Made by a program: the position numbers and the translations under genes
DNA from: Monoplex corrugatus
Lineage: Eukaryota > Mollusca > Gastropoda > Littorinimorpha > Ranellidae
Direction: 5' to 3'
Assembly: GCA_030674185.1 (NCBI GenBank)
Contig: CM060312.1
Coordinates: 2,174,393-2,238,392, forward strand
DNA: 64,000 bases
Notes under the pieces: generated by a model
What the model was told of the DNA's origin: nothing
Database searches by the model: none
Seen by the model: only the letters and a program-made list of their open reading frames with translations
Shown: in pieces, positions 23,582-34,577 of the stretch
Layout: each line of letters begins with the position of its first letter
Numbering within the stretch: the first letter of the stretch is position 1

Positions 23582-24271
23582 AAAGAATTAAAAACAGGGG
23601 AAAAACACAAAGAACGGACCAATCTTTCCAAGTCTCAATTTAAACATTTTCCCATACGCATGGTCATACGACGTGAAATCCCATTATATCTTCAAAATGT
23701 AAAAATTGCACGCTCTTTCAAGAGTGTTAGAAAATGCAGTACAAATGTCATTTGAAAGAAATAATTACAACTTTAATAGTCATCAAAATAGCTTCATAAA
23801 TAACCCATAATTGAAATACAGTCATGCAATAAAATTATATTTTAACGAATAAACATCCATACACACAAACCACAATTAGGACGGTAAACGCCGTCCCTAT
23901 CCCACTATAACAGCCCCCACCCCCACCAAAAAAAAAAAAAAATCAAAACAAAGCACGCACCTCGCACATGTCTTACACACACACACACGCGTTCACACGC
24001 ACACACGACACAGACAAAGTAAACACAGACACAACCACACACACACAACACTCCGCAAAAGAGGGTAAAATGTTTTCCTTCAATAGCAAAGGGCAGGAAA
24101 ACGCATTTAGATTTTAATATTCCTTACAGAACAGCCGACATCTAGATAACATTATCATGGCCAACAGCACACACACCACAAATTAACTCATTTAAAAAAA
24201 ATGGAATAAAAATATACAACCATCCTTTCAAGTTTCAATTTAATTTTTTTTTTAATTTCCCACAACACTCG

Positions 24272-24397
24272 TTTAACCCTTTAACCATTCTTGCAAAGCA
24301 AAAACTTGACCATGATTCCCTCAACCTAACCTTCAGCTTCCTGCAGGAATACGTTTTTGCAATTGGTGGATAGTGTGCAGGAGTCAAAGGGTTAAAA
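24272..24397. repeat. Palindromic element P, copy 6 (deleted)
   Basis: The right arm of the inner palindrome is missing: CTTCCTGCAGGAATACG jumps directly to the distal TTTTTGCAATTGGTGGATAG block. The upstream CCTGTCCACC segment is also gone. Confidence 0.8.
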
Positions 24398-25433
24398 TGA
24401 AAGGAAAAAAAAAAAAAGACCAATCCTTCCAAGTCTCAACTTAAGCATTTTCCCATACGCATGGTCATACGACGTGAAATCCCATTATAGCTTTTCAAAA
24501 TGTAAAAATTGCATGCAATCTTGAAAAAGATTCTTTAAAGAGTTAGAAAATGCAGTACGAATTGTTCACTTGACAAAAGGAGCTTCATTACAACTTTCAG
24601 ACATACGGTCATAAAAATAGATTCATAAGTAACCCATAACTGACGAAACAGGCACACAATATTTTTTTTAATATTTTAACGAAACAATTTTAAATCAACA
24701 GCGGTCTGTCTTTTACCACGCAACCATACTTCCACATGCACACACAAGTTTTCATTAGAAAATGCACACACCATACTCACCGACCACCACCCCCAAGGCC
24801 AAATGATCCAAACATCTGCCACAACCCACCACACCTAAGGGAAAAAAAAAACTAAGGAAAACTACGACGAAAACATGCATACACAGAAACCACAATTAGG
24901 ACACAACCACCGTCCATATCCCACTATAACAACCGCCCCCCTCCAAACAAAACAAAAAAACCACCAAAGCACGCACCTTGCACATGTCTTACACCATACA
25001 CATTCTAGACACAGACAATATAAACACAGACACACAACCACACACAAACAACCGCGCCCCCCCCCCCGCCCCCCCCAAAAAAAAACAATCATAACAAAGC
25101 ACGCACCTCGCACATGTCTTACATACACACACACCACACATGCGCGTGCACACACACACACACTCTAGACACAGACAATATAAACACACACACACACACA
25201 ACAAATGCACTCCGCAAAAGAGGGTAAAATGTTTTCCTTAAACAGCAAAATGCAGTTGGATTTTCATAAAGCTTACAGAACAGCTGACATCTACATAACA
25301 TTATCATGGCCGGCCAACAGCACGCACACCACAAATTAACTCAATTTTAAAAATGGGGGGAAAAAAAAGGTACAACCATCCTTTCAAGTTTCAATTTAGT
25401 TTTTTTTTTTAAATTCCCACAACACTCCGTTTA

Positions 25434-25619
25434 CCCCTTTGACTACCACCACCTGTCCACCAGAATCCTGCATTGTTAACCATGCTAGCAAAGCAAAAAC
25501 TTGACCATGATTCCCTCACCCTAACCTCCAGCTTCCTGCAGGAAGATGGATACGGTGAGGGAGTCAAAGTGATACGTTTTTGCAATTGGTGGATAGTGTG
25601 CGGGAATCAAAGGGGTTAA
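25434..25619. repeat. Palindromic element P, copy 7
   Basis: Nearly identical to copy 5, including the same CTGCAGGAAGATGGATACGG lesion. The two units share a recent common ancestor, or one was copied from the other. Confidence 0.83.
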
Positions 25620-26067
25620 AATGAATTGAAAAAGCAGAAAAAAACAATCCTTCCACTGTAACAACCGCCCCATTCCCCCCCAAACACCTCGCACATTGTC
25701 TTACACCCACACACGCATGCACCACACATGCGTGCGTACGCCACACACACACACAGACACACACAATATAAACAGACACAATCACACACACGTATCACAC
25801 ACATGTGCGCGTGCGCACACACACATACCAGATAATATAAACACACACACAACGAAACACACATTCCGCAACAGAAGGTAAAATGTTTTCCTTAGAATGC
25901 AAAAGGCAGGATGATACAGTTAAGAGTTTCATATTGCTTATAGCTCAGCCGACATCTATAACATCATCATGGCCAACAGAACACTACAAATTAACTCACG
26001 TTTAATTCAACAGACCAAAAACAAAAAAACATCCTTTCAAGTTTCAATTTATTTAAAACATTCCCAC

Positions 26068-26229
26068 AACACTCCATCACCTGTCCACCAGCATCCTTCA
26101 TTGTCAATCAATGTAAAAACTTAACCCTTTGACTCCCTCACCCTAACGTCCAGCTTCCTGCAGGGTGAGGGGGTCGAAGGGATAAGATTTTGCAATTGGT
26201 GGGGAATGGTGCAGGAGTCAAATGGTTAA
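26068..26229. repeat. Palindromic element P, copy 8 (deleted)
   Basis: The left outer arm has lost CCCTTTGAATACC, and the inner right arm is shortened (CTTCCTGCAGGGTGAGGGGG). The distal block GGTGCAGGAGTCAAATGGTT is retained. Confidence 0.78.
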
Positions 26230-27100
26230 AAATACAACAAAAAACAAAAAAGAAAACAAACGGGAACAATCCTGCCAAGTCTCAATTTAAATATTTCCTC
26301 ATACGTATGGTCATACGAGGTGAAATCCCATTATATCTTGTCAAAACATAAAAACTGCATGTTATCTTGGAAAAGGTTCTTTAAAGAGTTAGAAAATGCA
26401 GTACGAATTGTTCACTTGACAGGAGCTTCATTACAATTGTCAGAAATAGTCATAAAAATAGCTTTATAAATAACCGTAATTGATGAAATACAGGCACAAT
26501 AATATATTCATTTACTTTAACGAACAATTTTTAAATCAACAGCAGTATGTCTTTATCACCCTGCCATACACAGCTTTCACTATAAAAATGCACACACAGC
26601 GTACTCACCCACAACCACCCCCAAGGCCAACTGACCTAACATCCATTAAACCCCACGACAAGAAAAAAAACTACCACGATGAAAACATGCATACACACAA
26701 ACCACAAACCGTCCATATCCCACTGTAACAACCGTCCCCCCAACACCCCCCTCCAAAAAAACAACGCACACCTCGCACATTGTCTTACACACACGCACCA
26801 TACACAAACTACATGTACATACACACACACACACACGCACAAGCACGCGCGCACCACACACACACATAATATAAACACACACACATATATATACACAGAC
26901 ACTCTCCAACAGAGAGTAAAATGTTTTCTTTAAATGGCGAAAGGCAGGAAAATGCAGTTAAGTTTCATATTGCCTAAAGCATAGCCAACAGCACTCTACA
27001 AATTACCTCACTTTTATTCAAAAAGACAATTGGAAAAAAAAAAACGTACAACCACCCTTTCAAGTTTCAACTTTCTTGAATTCCCATAATGCTCCACGTT

Positions 27101-27292
27101 TAACCCTTTGAATACCACCGCCTGTCCACCAGCATCCTTCACTGTCAGCCATGCCAACAAAGCAAAAACTTAACCCTTTGACTTCCACACCATAACCTCC
27201 AGCTTCCTGCAGGAAGCTGGTGCATAGGTGAAGGAGTCAAAGGGTTTAGTTTTTGCAATTGGTGGATATGGTGCGGGGGTCAAAGGGTTAAA
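27101..27292. repeat. Palindromic element P, copy 9
   Basis: A full-length copy. The left outer arm TTTAACCCTTTGAATACC pairs with the right outer arm GGGGTCAAAGGGTTAAA, and the inner palindrome GCTTCCTGCAGGAAGC is intact. Confidence 0.85.
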
Positions 27293-27990
27293 AATACAAT
27301 TAAAAAAAAAAACGAAAAAAAACGGAAAAAAACAACAACAATCTTTCCAGGTCTCAATTTAATTTTCCCATACGTATGGTCATACGTGAAATCCCATTAT
27401 ATCTTGTCAAAACGTAAGAATTGCACGATATCTTGAAAAGGTTCTTGAAAGTGTTAGAAAATGCAGTATGAATTGTTCACGTGACAAAAGGACCATTACA
27501 ACTTTCAGAAATACTATCATAAAAATAGCTTCATAATTGACGAAATACAGGCACACAGTAAAATAATCATTTTTTCGTATTTTAACGAATAAATTTTAAG
27601 TCAACAGCAGTCTGTCTTTACCACACAGCCGTACACCCACAAGCACACACAACACAGTCTTCATTACAAAACGCACACACAGCGTACTCACCCATCACCA
27701 CCCCTCAAGGCCAAATGACCTAAAATTCCGCTATACTCCACCACACCCACAGGGGGGAAAAACTATCACGACGGAAACACGTATACACAGAAACCAACGC
27801 AGACACGTAACCGCCGTCCATACCCCACTGTAACAACCGCCCCCCCCCCCCCCCCCCAAAAATACAAAAATGAAAACAAAAAAAGCACACACCTCGCGCC
27901 TTGTCTTACACACACACCCCTTCCTGTAACCTCCCCCCCCCCCCAAAAAAAAAAAAAAAAAAAACCACACACACACACACACTTTATACG

Positions 27991-28379
27991 TTACAGTAAT
28001 CAAAATAAGACAAAAATGCTGTATTTCCCAAGTTAAATTTTCATCGGAAATTTAAGTACTGTTATAATCAATGCTACCATACAACGGAAATTAAAGTATT
28101 GATATTAATCAATGCTACGATACAGTTGCCATCTAAAGGTTTAAGAAAAAATAGCCGTGGTAATCAGTGCCACTTTTCCTTTAATGTGAAACAAACTATG
28201 GTAATAAACACTACCATACAGCAATGTTCATGTCAAATTCAAACAGAAAAACTCACTACCACCACCATTGGACAGTTTTCATCAGAGAAGAAAAAAAAAA
28301 TAGGGTAATCACCACCGTACATTTTTCACTATTTTTGTTTTAATGCCCAGCCTACTGCACGGAGCCTCTTTTTCCCTTT
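27991..28379. other. Unassigned AT-rich DNA, with a partial H start at about 28345
   Basis: Loosely repeated blocks of the type GGAAATTnAAGTAnTG/ATAATCAATGCTACCAT occur at 28047-28140. A degraded H start (GCCCAGCCTACTGCACGGAG) lies near 28348. Confidence 0.5.
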
Positions 28380-28880
28380 TATTGTTGTTTAAAGCCCAGC
28401 CGACTGCGCAGAGCCATATCAGGGCTATAACCGCTTCAAAACACACAAAACTTCAACAAGAAAAAAAACTTAAGTACACATATCAATGCATTCGCACACA
28501 TAATCTAAGGACATGCCCCCGGCGTAGGACCATTCCGTCCGATTTATCGCACAGGGTAGATTTAAAAAACATCTGAATACAAATATAAGCATACATAAGG
28601 ACACCAAAACATAACGGGCATAAATTACCTAAAATTGCTTACGCATATCTCACCTACAGAGTCAAAAATGCACTTAATACATGTACCAATTATCAATCCG
28701 AAGAAAAAAAGTACGCAAGACTTTATCGAAAAAATACAGGTGAATAGACCATTAAGGCAGAAAATAAGTAGAAATGACAAATAAGGCAACAGGGCAGAAA
28801 GAGTGACAGAAAAGAGGAAATTCTAGCACAGAATTTCCAGAAGGTGGGGATATTTATACTGAAAAAAAAAACCCAGCAAC
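28380..28880 (+). repeat. Family H, near-full copy
   Basis: Runs from TTGTTTAAAGCCCAGCCGAC through the CATTCGCACACATAATC, TTTATCGCACAGGG and AATGCACTTAATACATGTAC blocks. It ends in a terminal hairpin and CCCAGCAACCCAGCGGGG, which corresponds to the CCCCGGCATCCCCACGGGG terminus. Confidence 0.86.
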
Positions 28881-29780
28881 CCAGCGGGGAGCTCAGGGTT
28901 ATAATCGTATCAAAACGTACACAACTCAATAGAGGAAAAAAAATGTTAACATATTACTCGTCAATGCATTCGCGCACATAATCTTAGGATATGCTCTCTG
29001 CATTTACCACTCCGAATTTATTCCAAGGGTTTAAAAAAATCTGATTACAAATTTAAGCAAACACTAAATCATAACGTGGCCCAAAATTACCTAGAATTAT
29101 TTCGGCACATCACATTTCCTTACAGCAAAAAATGCACTTAATACATGTACCCTATCATCCTTACAGCAAAAAATGCACTTAATACATGTACCCTATCATC
29201 CTTACAGCAAAAAATGCACTTAATACATGTACCCTATCATCCTTACAGCAAAAAATGCACTTAATACATGTACCCTATCATCCTTACAGCAAAAAATGCA
29301 CTTAATACATGTACCCTATCATCCTTACAGCAAAAAATGCACATAAATACATGTACCTATCATCCTTACAGCAAAAAATGCACTTAATACATGTACCCAA
29401 TCATCCTTACAGCAAAAAATGCACTTAATACATGTACCCTATCATCCTTACAGCAAAAAATGCACTCAATACATGTACCCTATCATCCTTACAGCAAAAA
29501 ATGCACTTAATACATGTACCCTATCATCCTTACAGCAAACAATGCACTTAATACATGTACCCAATCATAAATTACAGCAAAAAATGCACTTAATACATGT
29601 ACCCAATCATCCTTACAGCAAAAAATGCACTCAATACATGTACCTTATCATCCTTACAGCAAAAAATGCACTTAATACATGTACCCTATCATCCTTACAG
29701 CAAACAATGCACTTAATACATGTACCCTATCATCCCTACAGCAAACAATGCACTTAATACATGTACCCAATCAATGTTTT
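28881..29780 (+). repeat. Family H copy carrying an internal 41-bp tandem array
   Basis: It continues directly from the previous H end (GAGCTCAGGGTTATAATCGT) with the H blocks ATGCATTCGCGCACATAATC and TTTATTCCAAGGG. From about 29113 it becomes about 16 units of 41 bp with the core AAATGCACTTAATACATGTA and ending CCCTATCATCCTTACAGCA. The same core is present once in other H copies (for example near 28667). The array replaces the normal H 3' part. Confidence 0.9.
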
Positions 29781-29782
29781 GT

Positions 29783-30121
29783 TTACAGCCCAGCCGACTG
29801 TGTGGTCATATCAAGGTTACAACCATTTCCAAAAATAATGCTTCAACAGGGAAAAAACGGGTAAAAGAAATGTTAAGTACACATACCAATGCATTCATAT
29901 ACATAATGTAAGGAAATGTCTCTGGCGTTGACCAATCCTGTCCAATTCATCACACGTGACGTGAGCTTTAAACAGAATACCTGAATACAAAGTCAAATAT
30001 AAGTAAGGACACTAAAACATACAACGGGCCTAAATTAATGAAAATTGCTTCCGCAAATCCCATATGCGTAACGCCAAAAATGCACTTAACACATGTACCC
30101 AATCGCTACTACTATGATTTT
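29783..30121 (+). repeat. Family H, 3'-truncated copy
   Basis: Begins TTTACAGCCCAGCCGACTGT, continues through GCATTCATATACATAATG and AATTCATCACACGTG, and breaks off after AAATGCACTTAACACATGTA. Confidence 0.8.
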
Positions 30122-31513
30122 TGTTTTCAAGCCCAGCCGACTGCGTAGAGCCGTATCAGGTCTATAACCTTTTCTAAACATGCACAATACAACATGAAAA
30201 AAAAAGTAAAAGAAAAAAACTGTCGTGAAGGTTGGAAAACATTTCAATCACACACACACACACACACACACAATCCTGCAGGATGTCCAAAATGACCACT
30301 TGAAAAAAACATGTCCCGCTCCAAAGTCAAGGAATGAAGAACAGAAAAGAGGAAATTTCTAGCACAGAATTTCCAAAAGGTGGGAGTACTATTTGTGACC
30401 TCCCAGCACGAAATTAGTCTTAACTAGCATTTTGGGTATTTTGAGATACATATCAATACAATACAATATTTTATTTATATAGCGAAAAAATCTTGATAAA
30501 ATCAAATCTAAGCGCTGAAACAGACACACGCACGCACGCACACAGACACACGCACGCACCCACACACACGGCTATAAATGGGGAGAAAGAATAAAAGCAA
30601 TGGAAAATTATAGAGAGCATATTATATACAATTATATATTACAATGTGATTCCCCTCCGAGTGGAGACAGGCTGCAGAGGGGATTGTGTGAGGTCAGGAT
30701 TTTATGCAGAGGAGAAAAGGTGAGTTTTGAGAGCGGACTTGAATGAGACAAAAGTAGGTTGCTGACGGACTGAGAGAGGAAGTTTGTTCCAGGAGTGTGG
30801 ACCAGAAACAGAAGGCTCGTGGACAGTAGGTATTGAGCTAAGTGCGTGGAAAACGAAAAGTCAGAGGATCGGAGGCAGAGCGGAGGGTACGTGAGGGAAC
30901 ATAGATCTCAAGTAGGCTTGACAGGTAATCGGGGGCTGCGTTATTGAGGCTTTTGTAGCACATGGTGTCTAGTTGTATGTGCTTTGATACAGGGAGCCAG
31001 TGAAGTTGTGCCAGGAGAGGATATGTGGTCAGCTTTTTTCTTTTTGAGAACAAGGCGTGCAGCATTGTTTTGAATGCGCTGTAGGAAGTGAATGGTGGAG
31101 GCAGGAAGACCAGACAGGAGTGAATTGCAATAGTCAATGCGAGACATTATGAAGGAGAGAACGAATTTTGCAGTTGTTTCGACAGATACTTCCTGATCAG
31201 GCTTATACGATGGAGGTGATAGTAGCAAGATCTGGCAGTTTGAGAAACAAAGTTGTTCATGGAGAGGGTAGAGTCAATGCAGACACCAAGGTTTTTAGCT
31301 GAATCAGAAATTGGGACTGATGTGTTACATAATGGGAGAGAAAGAGGAGGCAGCTGAGAAACTTTGACAGGTGCCAATGAGGATAGCTTCCGTCTTGTCA
31401 TTAAGCTGAAGTTTATTGTATGTCATCCAGTTCTTAATGTCCGAGTAACACTCAGTGGTGCGAGTCAAGAGGCGCTGTATATTGTCAGGTGAGTCACTGT
31501 CTTGAAGTTGGGT

Positions 31514-31525
31514 GTCATCAGCATA
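31514..31525 (-). other. Catalytic YADD codons of LINE C3 reverse transcriptase
   Basis: The reverse complement reads TATGCTGATGAC, followed by ACCCAACTTC (YADD-TQL). The RT motif C aspartates are intact even though neighbouring segments lie in different frames. Confidence 0.88.
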
Positions 31526-32339
31526 GAAGTGGTGTTTTATAGAGTGGGAGTTGATGATGGACAGGGGGAGGTGTAAAGAATGAAAAGAACAGGGCCAAGG
31601 ACAGATCCTTGTGGAACACCACAGGTCAGGTATGAAGGTTGAGAGTAAGTGCCATTAATGAGAACAGTTTGATAGATATGAAGTGAACCTGGAGAGAGCA
31701 ATGTCAGAGATGCCAAAAGTATGATGAAGTCTATAAAGGAGAATACCATGATCAATGGTATCAAAGGCTGCAGACAGATCAAGGAGTGTGAGGAGAGAGA
31801 CTTTGCCAGTATCAGTTGCAAGGAGATTGTTGAGAATGTGTAGCAGGGCAGTTTAGTGCTATGGCACTGGCGGTAGGCTGACTGGAAAGGATTGAGGAGA
31901 TTGTTGGCAGACAGGTGAGAGTTCAGCTGGTTGAGGACAACTTTTTCGATGAGTTTTGACAAGAAAGATTAGAGATAGGCCAGTAATTTTTCAGTTCATT
32001 TGGGTCTAAATTGTATTTCTTGAGGAGAGGGTGAACAATAGCAGACTTGAAAGAATCTGGGACAGTTCCAGTTTGAAGAGAAGTGTTGATGATGTCAGTG
32101 ATGAATGGGAGGAGAGTAGGGAGACAGAGAGAACCTGGAAGAGGATCCAGTTCGCAGGTTTTGAACGACATGGATGTGATTGTGTTGAGAATTTCTTCTT
32201 GTGATACTGGGGTAAGAGTAGTAAGAGGTGTGCCAGAGAAGGAAGGGTCAGGTGGGCATGGTTGACAGGGTGTTCTGTCCAGCCTATCACGAAGAGTTTG
32301 TATTTTGGTGGTGAAATACTTGGAGAATACAGATGGGAG

Positions 32340-32555
32340 GGGAATCACATTGTAATATATAATTGTATATAATATGCTCTCTATAATTTTCCATTGCTTT
32401 TATTCTTTCTCCCCATTTATAGCCGTGTGTGTGTGTGTGTTGTGCGTGTGCGTGTGCGTGTGCGTGTGCGCGTGTGCATGTGCGTGCGTCTTGTTTCAGC
32501 GCTTAGATTTGATTTTATCAAGATTTTGCGCTATATAAATATTGTAATTATTATT
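32340..32555 (+). mobile_element. Short CR1/L2-like LINE copy C5 nested in C3
   Basis: About 216 bp containing only the family 3' end: GGAATCACATTGTAATATAT, CCCCATTTATAGCC, (GT)n with CG steps at 32424-32490, GCGCTATATAAATATTGTAA and ATTATTATT. It is oriented opposite to C3 and sits inside the C3 coding frame. ATGGGAG is duplicated at 32333-32339 and 32556-32562. Confidence 0.93.
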
Positions 32556-33365
32556 ATGGGAGTTCTTCATTTGTGTGTTTTGTTGGGAGAGGTAAATCTT
32601 TTCGTGTGCCAAGGAGATGATTCATGGTTGTAAAGAGTTCTCTTGAAGAAGAGGCATTCAGGATTTTGGTTTGGAAATAGCTTGTTTTTGCAGATGCAAT
32701 GAGGGTGGATACTTTTGTTTTAGAGGCTTGGAAAAGTTGCCTATGTACAGTGAGTTTGGATTTGCGCCAGAGGCGCTCTGCTCTGCGGCGGGCACGTTTT
32801 GCACAGGCAATCTCATGAGTGAACCAGGGGGTAGGGGGGCGGTCAGGTAAAAGACGGATTGTGGCTGGAGCATGAGTGTCCAGAAGATGGTGGAGAGTAG
32901 TATAGAATTCATCGGCAAGGTTATGTGACTTTTCAGAAAGGAGGCGGGAGGCATCAGATGAAAATGTGGAGAGGTCGATAGATTTGAGATTGCGTCGAGT
33001 CACTGTGCGCGTGGTACGGGAAGGAGGAGGAATGTCAAGAGAACAGAGAATTGCAGAGTGGTCAGATGGAAGGGCTGAAGTTAGACGGGTAGAAAGAACT
33101 AAGCAGTTGTCAGTAGCTGAATTGTGGTGATCACGAGAAATGATCCAGTCAAGAATGTGACCTTTTTGATGAGTTGGTTCAGAAATGTGTTGTCATATTG
33201 TGATTGGACAGAGAGTTGATATGTCTTGCGTCAAAACGGTGAGTGTTGTCATAGTGGACATTGATGTCACCTAGAATGATGAGATTTCCAGGTAAGAGAC
33301 AGTAGTAATCAAGAAGTTGATCAAAGTCAGAGAGAAACATGGATGTGGTGAGCTTGTTGGCAGAG

Positions 33366-33710
33366 CTAGGTGGAGGTCGATAGACACAGGAGAAGGTGAT
33401 GGAGTGAGGGTGGATTGGAAGGATACTTCAACGTGCTCGAAAGAAGGATGGGAGAAAGGCAGAGACTGCGAGAAAGATAGGCGGGAATGGAGTGAGTCGT
33501 TGTAGAGGATGGCGATACCACCACCTCGGGATGAGCGATGGAAAGAAGCAAGCCTGTAACCACTCGGAGTGAGACTCGCATGTATACATGTAGGTTCATG
33601 ACCAAGGGGGTTAAGCCATGTTTCGGTGATAAAAGCAATGTCAACATGCTCATCTGCGAAAAAGTCAGTAATGACATCGGCTTTGTCGTCTGTGCATGTT
33701 GACCGAGCGT
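33366..33710 (-). pseudogene. C3 endonuclease N-terminal region
   Basis: The minus strand encodes the start of an APE-type endonuclease: NARS, a DVITDFF-type helix, then DIAFITETWL containing the catalytic Glu, and SSRGGGIAILYNDSL. It lies directly downstream (in LINE orientation) of the 27-bp minisatellite. The frame from the minisatellite stops at 33710-33712 while the endonuclease reads in another frame. Confidence 0.78.
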
Positions 33711-33764
33711 TAAAAAGGCAGTTTTAGTTTGTCAGAATCACATGGCGGTGGCCGAGATGGAGAT

Positions 33765-34577
33765 GAAGGCGGCACCGACGGGACAGAAGATGAAGGCGGC
33801 ACCAGCGGGACAGAAGACGATGGCAGCAACGACGGGACAGAAGACGAAGGCGACACCAGCGGGACAGAAGACGAAGGCGACACCAGCGGGACAGAAGACG
33901 AAGGCGACACCAGCGGGACAGAAGACAAAGGCGATACCAGCGGGACAGAAGACGAAGGCGGCACCAGCGGGACAGAAGACGAAGGCGACACCAGCGGAAC
34001 AGAAGACGATGGCAGCAACGACGGGACAGAAGACGAAAGCGGCACCAGCGGGACAGAAGACGAAGGCGACACCAGCGGGACGGAAGACAAAGGCGGCACC
34101 AGCGGGATAGAAGACGGAGGCGGCACCGGCGGGACAGAAGGTGAAGGCGGCACCGGCGGGACAGAAGGTGAAGGAGGCACCGGCGGGACAGAAGGTGAAG
34201 GCGGCACCGGCGGGACAGAAGGTGAAGGCGGCACCGGCGGGACAGAAGGTGCAGGCGGCGCCATCAGGACAGAAGGTGAAGGCGGCACCATCAGGACAGA
34301 AGGTGAAGGCGGCACCATCAGGACAGAAGGTGCAGGCGGCGCCATCAGGACAGAAGGTGAAGGCGGCACCATCAGGACAGAAGGTGCAGGCGGCGCCATC
34401 AGGACAGAAGGTGAAGGCGGCACCATCAGGACAGAAGGTGCAGGCGGCACCATCAGGACAGAAGGTGAAGGCGGCACCATCAGGACAGAAGGTGTAGGCA
34501 GCACCATCAGGACAGAAGGTGAAGGCGGCACCATCAGGACAGAAGGTGAAGGCGGCGCCATCAGGACAGAAGGCGAA
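33765..34577. repeat. 27-bp in-frame minisatellite in the 5' part of LINE C3
   Basis: About 30 units of 27 bp with the core GGACAGAAGGTGAAGGCGGC. One half (to about 34130) is the GACGAAGGCGACACCAGCGG subtype, the other half the GTGAAGGCGGCACCATCAGG subtype. Because the unit is nine codons long, both strands stay open: Ser/Pro/Val-rich on minus (the LINE strand), and Gly/Glu/Thr-rich or Lys/Ala/Gln-rich on plus. The plus-strand 371-residue frame at 33729-34844 is not a credible gene. Confidence 0.92.

Larger units (their letters stand above)
21920..27990. repeat. Complex tandem array, about 6.5 long units with embedded P palindromes
   Basis: The unit is an ordered series of modules. A holds AAATTTTAAATCAACAGCAG...GTCTGTC. 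B holds AAACATGCATACACA and GTCCATATCCCACTATAACA. C is CA-rich with CGCACCTCGCACATGTCTTA. D holds GAGGGTAAAATGTTTTCCTT and AACATTATCATGGCCAACA. E is TTTCAAGTTTCAATTTA plus element P. F holds CCAAGTCTCAATTTA, CATACGCATGGTCATACG and GTTAGAAAATGCAGTA. D modules lie near 22354, 23175, 24058, 25214, 25868 and 26910. Individual units lack A, B or F, so spacing ranges from about 0.65 to 1.16 kb. No module is coding. Confidence 0.85.
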
